From Nitrospinae bacterium CG11_big_fil_rev_8_21_14_0_20_45_15 (GTDB lineage: Bacteria > Nitrospinota > Nitrospinia > Nitrospinales > VA-1): a stretch of 38,276 bases of DNA. The stretch spans positions 1 to 38,276 of the forward strand of contig PCWG01000003.1 in NCBI GenBank assembly GCA_002787235.1. The letters are read 5' to 3'. This document shows, in pieces, positions 32,661 to 38,276 of this stretch (the first letter of the stretch is position 1; each line of letters opens with the position of its first letter). The notes beneath the pieces were generated by a model. It did not search any database. It was not told the origin of the DNA and saw only the letters and a program-made list of their open reading frames with translations. Position numbers and translations under genes: made by a program.

Positions 32661-33662
32661 ATGAATTCCACGCCCCCTTTTCAAGCAGAAATAGCAGGAA
32701 TTGGTTCTTATCTGCCAGAAAAAATTCTAACCAACTTTGATTTACAAGACAAAATTGATACGGACGATGAGTGGATTCGTCAACGAACAGGTATCGAAGA
32801 GAGGCGCATTGCTTCCAAAGAAGAATCCTCCTCGGTTTTGGCAGCCCACGCCGCACGCAAGGCATTGACCTCAGCCGGTATCGAGGCCGGGGATGTGGAT
32901 TTGATCATTGTCGCGACGTCCACTCCCGATGTACTCTTTCCCGCCACCGCCTGTTTTGTGCAACAGCAATTAGAGGCCAGTCGAGCCGTTGCCTTTGACA
33001 TCACCGCGGTTTGCTCTGGTTTTGTTTTTGCCTTATCAGTAGCAGAACAATACCTGAAAACAGGAAAGTATGAGACGGCTCTGGTCATAGGCAGTGAAGT
33101 CAATTCACGGATCGTTAACTGGCAGGATCGTACGACCTGTATTCTCTTTGGAGATGGAGCCGGTGCAATGGTTTTGAAGCGCACCCAGAACCCTGAGCGC
33201 AGAGGAGTACTTTCAACCCACATTCATTCAGATGGGAGCCGGTCAGATTTGATCAGAGTTCCCGGTGGCATCGGTCGAACCGGCGTGAACTCGCAGGCGG
33301 TTGAGAACGGTGAATATTTCATCCATATGTCCGGGAATGCCACCTATAAAATTGCCGTTCAAAAGCTGGAAGAGGTTTCTCGTGAAGCATTGACCTATAA
33401 CGGATTTTCTACCGATGATGTAGACGTTGTGGTTCCACATCAGGCCAATCGCAGAATCATCGACGCGGCGGGGGAGCGGCTCAATATCGCAAGTGATAAA
33501 GTATTTTCTAACATTTATAAATATGGAAACACATCCGCCGCATCCATACCGATTGCTTTGGCAGAAGCGTATGAAAGCGGTGTCATTAAAAAAGGCAATC
33601 TGGTTCTGCTCATGGTGGTTGGATCGGGTTTGACATGGGGAGCGGGGTTGATTCGATGGTGA
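32661..33662 (+). CDS. fabH: 3-oxoacyl-ACP synthase III (KASIII)
   Basis: 333 residues from ATG 32661; an in-frame TTG at 32646 overlapping the plsX stop is possible. It condenses acetyl-CoA with malonyl-ACP to start type II fatty acid synthesis. Catalytic triad visible: Cys118 in DITAVCSGF, His in VVPHQANRRII, Asn in YGNTSAASIP. Other family segments: RTGIEERRIA, DLIIVATSTPD, LFGDGAGAMVL. Its stop overlaps the chosen fabD start by 7 nt. Confidence 0.96.
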   Translation: MNSTPPFQAEIAGIGSYLPEKILTNFDLQDKIDTDDEWIRQRTGIEERRIASKEESSSVLAAHAARKALTSAGIEAGDVDLIIVATSTPDVLFPATACFVQQQLEASRAVAFDITAVCSGFVFALSVAEQYLKTGKYETALVIGSEVNSRIVNWQDRTTCILFGDGAGAMVLKRTQNPERRGVLSTHIHSDGSRSDLIRVPGGIGRTGVNSQAVENGEYFIHMSGNATYKIAVQKLEEVSREALTYNGFSTDDVDVVVPHQANRRIIDAAGERLNIASDKVFSNIYKYGNTSAASIPIALAEAYESGVIKKGNLVLLMVVGSGLTWGAGLIRW

Positions 33663-34600
33663 AATTAGGATTCTTATTTCCAGGGCAAGGTTCACAAGCA
33701 GTGGGTATGGGGAAAGATTTTTATGACCATTTGCCCGAAGCGCGGTCTATGTACGAACAGGCCAGCGAAGTCCTGGGGCTGGATATTGCAGATATTTGTT
33801 TTAATGGGCCGGAATCGGCTTTGACTTTGACCGAAAACACTCAGCCGGCGATACTCATTCATAGTATAATCGCCTTGAAAATGCTTGAGGGAAATGGTAT
33901 ATCTGCCGTGGTCGCCGCAGGTCACAGTCTGGGCGAATATTCCGCATTGGTTGCGGCGGGGGCACTCGAGTTTCTGGATGCGGTGCGTCTGGTTCAGGCT
34001 CGCGGACGTTTTATGCAAGAGGCAGTGCCTGTGGGTGTGGGCGGCATGGCCGCTATTATCGGTTTGCCCTTGGAAGTGTTACAAGAAACTTGCAATAAAG
34101 TTTCAAAGCCCGGTCATTTGGTGCAGGCGGCGAATATAAACAGTTCAGAACAGTTCGTTATCGCAGGTCATCGCCAGGCGGTTGAGCAAGTGGCTGAAGA
34201 AGCTACGAGCCTGGGGGCTAAAAAAACAGTCATGCTTCCCGTGAGTGCTCCGTTTCATTGCCCACTCATGAAACCCGCAGAAGAAAAATTGCGGCCCGAA
34301 CTGGAGCGAGTTGGATTCAATAATCTTAATTTCCCCGTAATTGCAAACGTAGATGCAGAACCGGTGTTAGAGGGAGATAAGGCGAGAGAGAATCTTGCTC
34401 TTCAGGTTTGTTCCCCCGTATTATGGAATGATACAATGCAACGGTTGCGAGAACAGGGCGTTGAGAAATTTGTTGAACTGGGTCCCGGTCGTGTTTTGTC
34501 CGGCTTGATGCGACGCTTTGACAAGACGACAGAATGTTTTCAGGTTTCCGATTGTAAAACACTTGAGCAGACGGTAACTCAACTCAAACAGCTTTCATGA
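33656..34600 (+). CDS. fabD: Malonyl-CoA:ACP transacylase
   Basis: 314 residues from ATG 33656 (an ATG at 33635 would add seven residues that are not part of the domain). It moves malonyl from CoA to ACP. Motifs: LGFLFPGQGSQAVGMG, nucleophile Ser91 in GHSLGEYSAL, the arginine in VQARGRFMQ, the catalytic His in SAPFHCPLM, and VELGPGRVLSGLM. It overlaps fabH by 7 nt and ends 7 nt before fabG, so translation is tightly coupled. Confidence 0.97.
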   Translation: MVKLGFLFPGQGSQAVGMGKDFYDHLPEARSMYEQASEVLGLDIADICFNGPESALTLTENTQPAILIHSIIALKMLEGNGISAVVAAGHSLGEYSALVAAGALEFLDAVRLVQARGRFMQEAVPVGVGGMAAIIGLPLEVLQETCNKVSKPGHLVQAANINSSEQFVIAGHRQAVEQVAEEATSLGAKKTVMLPVSAPFHCPLMKPAEEKLRPELERVGFNNLNFPVIANVDAEPVLEGDKARENLALQVCSPVLWNDTMQRLREQGVEKFVELGPGRVLSGLMRRFDKTTECFQVSDCKTLEQTVTQLKQLS

Positions 34601-34607
34601 GATCACG

Positions 34608-35348
34608 ATGTCTTTAAAAGAAAAAGTTGCACTCATTACAGGGGGTGCTCAAGGAATTGGATTGACCATCGCGGAAGCATTGGCAGGCGATGGTGCTCAT
34701 GTGGTGCTGGGCGACGTGAATCTTGAGGGCGCAGAAAAATCGGCAGAGACCTTGCGAAATCAAGGGCATTCGGCAAGTGCGGTTCAGTTGAATGTTGCTA
34801 ATCCTGAGCAAGTGCGTGCAGTTTTTGATTCTATAGCCAAAGACTTTAAACCCATTGATATTTTGGTAAACAATGCCGGCATCACCCGTGATGGTTTGGT
34901 GATGAGGATGAAAGAAGAAGACTGGGATCTTGTGATTGATATCAATTTGAAGGGCAGTTTTCTCTGCGGTCAGCAGGCGGCCAAGCAAATGATGAAACAG
35001 AGACAGGGTTCGATTGTCAACATTTCTTCCATTGTGGGGGTCATGGGCAACGCTGGCCAGGCCAATTATTCTTCATCCAAAGCAGGGCTGATCGGTCTCA
35101 CCAAGACCATGGCCCGCGAACTGGCCTCTCGAAATATTACTGTGAACGCAGTCGCTCCCGGCTTCATTGATACGGACATGACTCGCGTCTTGGAAGAAAA
35201 AGTAAGAGATAAGTTGATTGAGCAAATCCCATTGGCTCGTTTGGGAGAACCAAAAGATATTGCAGATTGTGTTTCGTTTCTTGTTTCAGATAAGGCCCGT
35301 TATATTACAGGGCAAGTGATTAATGTTAATGGTGGTATGTTGATGTAA
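34608..35348 (+). CDS. fabG: 3-oxoacyl-ACP reductase
   Basis: 246 residues. A short-chain dehydrogenase that uses NADPH to reduce 3-oxoacyl-ACP. The TGGAQGIG cofactor motif (11-18), NNAG (88-91), catalytic Ser141, Tyr154 and Lys158 (YSSSK), and the C-terminal YITGQVINVNGGMLM are all present. Centre of the fab operon; acpP follows 22 nt later. Confidence 0.97.
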   Translation: MSLKEKVALITGGAQGIGLTIAEALAGDGAHVVLGDVNLEGAEKSAETLRNQGHSASAVQLNVANPEQVRAVFDSIAKDFKPIDILVNNAGITRDGLVMRMKEEDWDLVIDINLKGSFLCGQQAAKQMMKQRQGSIVNISSIVGVMGNAGQANYSSSKAGLIGLTKTMARELASRNITVNAVAPGFIDTDMTRVLEEKVRDKLIEQIPLARLGEPKDIADCVSFLVSDKARYITGQVINVNGGMLM

Positions 35349-35370
35349 CCCCTATCAGGAGTTCTGATTT

Positions 35371-35604
35371 ATGTCCGTAGAAGAAAAAGTAAAAGAAATT
35401 ATTGTTGATCAATTGGGTGTCGATAGCAAACAAGTTGAAGGTTCCGCATCTTTTATTGACGATTTAGGTGCAGATTCTCTCGATACAGTGGAGTTGGTCA
35501 TGGCTCTCGAAGAGGAATTTGACGTTGAAATTCCCGATGAAGATGCTGAGAAAATTGCTACCGTTCAAAATGCGATTGATTACATCAAAAGCCACACAAA
35601 TTAA
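35371..35604 (+). CDS. acpP: Acyl carrier protein
   Basis: 77 residues, acidic. The phosphopantetheine serine is Ser36 in [20 protein letters not shown], followed by the usual [25 protein letters not shown] precedes the ATG. It carries acyl intermediates for all Fab enzymes in the operon and is a PlsX substrate carrier. Confidence 0.98.
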   Translation: MSVEEKVKEIIVDQLGVDSKQVEGSASFIDDLGADSLDTVELVMALEEEFDVEIPDEDAEKIATVQNAIDYIKSHTN

Positions 35605-35631
35605 TTTCGCTCTCATAATCAAAAGGCAACA

Positions 35632-36870
35632 ATGAAACGACGTGTGGTTGTAACAGGGATGGGGATGGTTTCCCCACTTGGGTTGGGGGTTGAAGAAAAC
35701 TGGGCCGCTATTGTTGAAGGGCGTTCAGGGATTGGACCGATCACCAAGTTTGATACAAGTGATTTTCCTGTAAAAATTGCAGGTGAAGTGCGGGGCTTTG
35801 AGCCCGCCGATTTCATCGACCACAAAGAAATCAAGAAAATGGATCGTTTCATCCATTATGCCGTCGCTTGTAGCAAGATGGCGTTGGATGATTCTGGTTT
35901 TGTGATTTCTGAAGAAAATGCGGAGCGTTGTGGTGTGCAGGTTGGCGTGGGTCTCGGTGGACTGCCTGCGATAGAAAAATATCATGATGTTTTAAAAGAA
36001 AAGGGTGTTAGAAAAATCACCCCCTTTTTTATACCGATGTTGATCGCTAATCTCGCATCGGGACAGGTTTCTATTTTATTTGGGGCCAAAGGGCCCAATA
36101 CCTGCGTCGTCAGTGCATGCGCGACAGGGACACACAGCATCGGTGAATCTGCACGTTTGATTCGTGACGGCGAAGCCGACATGATGATTTCTGGCGGAAC
36201 TGAATCGGTCATCACTCCCTTGTGTGTGGGTGGGTTTCATGCCGCTAAAGCTTTGTCTACAAATAACGACGATCCTCAGGGAGCAAGCCGACCTTTCGAT
36301 AAAGACCGGGATGGTTTTGTTATCGGAGAAGGATGTGGCGTTATGATTCTGGAGGAATTGGAATCCGCTAAAAAGCGTGGTGCCAGGATTTATGCAGAGC
36401 TGACAGGCTACGGATTGAACAGCGATGCCTACCATATCACAGCGACCTCTCCCAATGGAGAAGGCGCGGCACGGTGCATGAAGAGGGCTCTTGATAGTGG
36501 CTCCATTAACTTGGAAGAGATTGATTATATCAATGCTCACGGTACTTCCACTGGCGCAGATGCGACGGAAACCACGGCGATTAAAACCGTTTTCGGAGAT
36601 CATGCCCGCAAGCTTGCGGTCAGCTCCACAAAGTCCATGACCGGTCACCTGCTGGGTGCGGCTGGGGGAGTGGAAGCGATCTATGTTGTTCTTGCCATCA
36701 CCCGAGGTGTCCTGCCTCCTACCATAAATTACAGGACTCCAGACCCTGAATGCGATCTCGACTACGTTCCAAACCAGGCCCGCGAGAAAAAAATAAGACT
36801 GGGGATGTCCAATTCCTTCGGGTTTGGCGGCACCAATGGAGCGCTGGTTTTTAAAGAATTTCTGGGCTAA
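35632..36870 (+). CDS. fabF: 3-oxoacyl-ACP synthase II (KASII)
   Basis: 412 residues, usual size. It elongates acyl-ACP with malonyl-ACP. Catalytic Cys163 in [15 protein letters not shown], His in [11 protein letters not shown] and His in [13 protein letters not shown] (near 303 and 340), and the C-terminal [16 protein letters not shown]. Preceded by AAAAGGCAAC and followed after 5 nt by rnc. A threonine is present at the ACATG position typical of bacterial FabF. Confidence 0.98.
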   Translation: MKRRVVVTGMGMVSPLGLGVEENWAAIVEGRSGIGPITKFDTSDFPVKIAGEVRGFEPADFIDHKEIKKMDRFIHYAVACSKMALDDSGFVISEENAERCGVQVGVGLGGLPAIEKYHDVLKEKGVRKITPFFIPMLIANLASGQVSILFGAKGPNTCVVSACATGTHSIGESARLIRDGEADMMISGGTESVITPLCVGGFHAAKALSTNNDDPQGASRPFDKDRDGFVIGEGCGVMILEELESAKKRGARIYAELTGYGLNSDAYHITATSPNGEGAARCMKRALDSGSINLEEIDYINAHGTSTGADATETTAIKTVFGDHARKLAVSSTKSMTGHLLGAAGGVEAIYVVLAITRGVLPPTINYRTPDPECDLDYVPNQAREKKIRLGMSNSFGFGGTNGALVFKEFLG

Positions 36871-36875
36871 AAACG

Positions 36876-37589
36876 ATGCTTCCTGAGCGTCGGCTTGAAG
36901 AACTGGACTTGCTTCAGGATAGATTAGGCTACCGATTCAACGATGTGGAGTTGTTGAACAAGGCATTGACCCACAAGTCCTACACACACGAAAATAAAGA
37001 GCAGTTCCGGCACAATGAGCGTTTTGAGTTTTTAGGCGATTCGGTACTCGACCTGATTGTGAGCGACTTCATGGTGCGTCGATATTCTGAATACAATGAA
37101 GGTGTTCTATCCAAAATTCGGGCGGCGGTGGTGAATGAGACGAGCCTGGCCGGTTTCGCCAGAGAAATCGATTTGGGAAGATTTTTATTGTTGGGCAGGG
37201 GTGAAGAAAATACCGGTGGGCGAGACAAATCATCGTTGCTGGCAAATGCTTTTGAAGCACTTGCGGGGGCCATTTTCTTTGATGGTCAGCTCGAACCCGT
37301 ACGGCGCGCATTATTTCCATTCTTGAAAAAAGAAATTGAACGGAATGATGGCGCGGCATTCTTTCGTGATTTTAAGAGTGATTTACAAGAGTACACGCAA
37401 AATAAATTGAATTGTGTTCCTGTCTACAAAGTAGTGGGAGAATCGGGACCGGATCATGATAAACTCTTTGAAGTTGCAGTATGGGTTAAAAAAAATCTGC
37501 AAGGCAAAGGGGTTGGAAAAACCAAGAAGGAGGCAGAACAGTCTGCGGCAATGATGGCTCTGGAAAGTTTTCGAACCAATGAATTATAA
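36876..37589 (+). CDS. rnc: Ribonuclease III
   Basis: 237 residues. Cleaves double-stranded RNA, including rRNA precursors. The RIIID signature is ERFEFLGDSVLDLIVSDFM, with further metal ligands in LLANAFEALAGAIFFDGQ. The C-terminal dsRNA-binding domain (about 160-235) ends GVGKTKKEAEQSAAMMALES. It starts 5 nt after fabF, so rRNA processing and fatty acid synthesis share a transcript with yceD and rpmF, a known conserved linkage. Confidence 0.97.
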   Translation: MLPERRLEELDLLQDRLGYRFNDVELLNKALTHKSYTHENKEQFRHNERFEFLGDSVLDLIVSDFMVRRYSEYNEGVLSKIRAAVVNETSLAGFAREIDLGRFLLLGRGEENTGGRDKSSLLANAFEALAGAIFFDGQLEPVRRALFPFLKKEIERNDGAAFFRDFKSDLQEYTQNKLNCVPVYKVVGESGPDHDKLFEVAVWVKKNLQGKGVGKTKKEAEQSAAMMALESFRTNEL

Positions 37590-37610
37590 ATCTAAATGAA
37601 AGGATCCATC

Positions 37611-37895
37611 ATGATTACTGTGGGTATGAATTATAATGTACTTCCCGGCAAAGAAGAGGCTTTTGAAAAAGCGTTTGCAAGTGTCATTGGTGTTATGGAG
37701 GCGGGTGAGGGACACGACAAGTCTGCTTTGTACAAGGATGTCAACAACGCACAGTCTTATCTGATTGTTTCAGAATGGAACTCTGAGGAAGCGTATCAGG
37801 CATTTATCAGTTCAGATAAATTTAAGGGCGTTGTGAACTGGGGAAAAGAAAATATCCTGGCAGGTCGTCCCAGTCACAAAATATACAAAAGTTGA
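37611..37895 (+). CDS. ABM-domain (antibiotic biosynthesis monooxygenase-type) small protein
   Basis: 94 residues from ATG 37611, with AAAGGA 7 nt upstream; ATG 37596 would place that ribosome-binding site inside the gene. A single dimeric ferredoxin-like ABM fold: MITVGMNYNVLPGKEEAFEKAFASVIGVM at the start, then SYLIVSEWNSEEAYQAFISSDKFKGVVNW. Homologues include small monooxygenases, IsdG-like haem-degrading enzymes and many of unknown role. It lies 21 nt after rnc on the same strand, so it is probably co-transcribed with the fab-rnc operon. It is convergent with a small minus-strand gene. Confidence 0.85.
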   Translation: MITVGMNYNVLPGKEEAFEKAFASVIGVMEAGEGHDKSALYKDVNNAQSYLIVSEWNSEEAYQAFISSDKFKGVVNWGKENILAGRPSHKIYKS

Positions 37896-37908
37896 GTTTG
37901 CGGGAAGA

Positions 37909-38124
37909 TCATTCGCTGATTTTGGGTGTGTATTCAAACTCTCCGTTTTTGACGCATCGTAAAACTTTTTTGTAGAAATGTTCGGTATCGTGCGGCAACT
38001 GGTTTTCCTCAGGCCGCCAGCGGATTTGAACGATTCTTCCGTTGGGTCCTTCCTCGATACCGGTTATTTCTCCAGTGTTTCTTGATAGCGGTTCAAAGAG
38101 TGCGTCTCCTACTTGAAGTTTCAT
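37909..38124 (-). CDS. Small soluble protein, unknown function
   Basis: 71 residues, beta-rich: MKLQVGDALFEPLSRNTGEITGIEEGPNGRIVQIRWRPE. The pattern suggests an SH3-like or CarD-like small barrel but is too short and generic to assign. It is convergent with the ABM gene (13-nt gap) and divergent from the gene at the right edge. No Shine-Dalgarno of normal spacing is seen. Real-gene status is moderately likely. Confidence 0.55.
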   Translation of the reverse strand: MKLQVGDALFEPLSRNTGEITGIEEGPNGRIVQIRWRPEENQLPHDTEHFYKKVLRCVKNGEFEYTPKISE

Positions 38125-38199
38125 TGCGGTTTTGTTTATCCTTTCCAGTTAAGTAAATGAGGTGCCATTTTCATGATGGCGGTTTTTGAGGAGTGATTC

Positions 38200-38276
38200 A
38201 TGGAAGAAGAATATATTGTAATGTCGGCAATGTACCCGACGATGACATCTGGAAAAGTTGATAAGTTTCTTGTGGA
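38200..38276 (+). CDS. Start of a gene cut by the window edge
   Basis: ATG 38200 with GAGGAG 7 nt upstream. Only the first 25 codons are visible (MEEEYIVMSAMYPTMTSGKV...). The frame is open to the window end. Too little to identify. Confidence 0.6.
   Translation, partial: MEEEYIVMSAMYPTMTSGKVDKFLV

Noticed and set aside
36076-36648. 190-residue minus-strand frame inside fabF
   Set aside because: Antisense shadow of a highly conserved gene.

Overview
The window looks like chromosomal DNA of a Gram-negative, motile or surface-sensing, oxygen-responsive bacterium. The evidence is lipid A-type and lipid II machinery, a lipoprotein, a chemoreceptor and several redox or haem sensors. The lineage cannot be proved from sequence alone. 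The PCP_red-Cld/HemQ fusion and the general gene style made me think of Nitrospinota or a neighbouring deep-branching phylum, at low confidence. There is no rRNA, tRNA, CRISPR array, insertion sequence or prophage. Most of the window is ordinary single-copy chromosome.

Layout. 0.2-2.7 kb (minus): rlmN, a GT2 glycosyltransferase, a LAB_N membrane protein with an 11-unit heptad tail encoded by a 21-bp tandem repeat, and a small membrane protein. 2.9-8.2 kb: J-domain protein, lipoprotein with membrane helices, RdgB/HAM1 pyrophosphatase, membrane protein, alanine racemase, DUF1566 protein and a small acidic protein. 8.2-8.6 kb: non-coding leader with two inverted repeats. 8.6-11.1 kb: hybrid histidine kinase with a FixL-like haem-PAS. 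11.1-13.3 kb (minus): DUF1643 protein, SGNH hydrolase, and a PCP_red-HemQ/chlorite-dismutase-family fusion with its own terminator. 13.5-18.9 kb: CDF metal exporter, PhnP-like metallo-hydrolase, zinc ribbon, bioD, methyltransferase and Gfo/Idh/MocA oxidoreductase.

19.0-24.2 kb (minus): response regulator and PAS-GAF histidine kinase (4-nt overlap) with a perfect extended FNR/FixK-type box upstream, then thrH, murJ and a small membrane protein. 24.3-27.9 kb (plus): zinc ribbon, BolA, and a chemoreceptor whose periplasmic sensor carries a CXXCH haem-c motif, followed by a strong terminator. 28.1-30.4 kb: unknown protein and a DUF4140/DUF4139 (MuiA-type) protein. 30.5-37.9 kb: the classic yceD-rpmF-plsX-fabH-fabD-fabG-acpP-fabF-rnc operon ending in an ABM-domain gene. 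The right edge has a small minus gene and the first codons of a plus-strand gene.

How it fits together. The fab operon couples phospholipid initiation, type II fatty acid synthesis and rRNA processing, and MurJ and Alr supply the cell wall. The more distinctive theme is redox and haem: a predicted haem-PAS kinase, a predicted c-haem chemoreceptor, a HemQ-like haem biosynthesis enzyme and an FNR box before a second kinase all lie within about 19 kb. They do not form one operon, and any functional link between them is inference.
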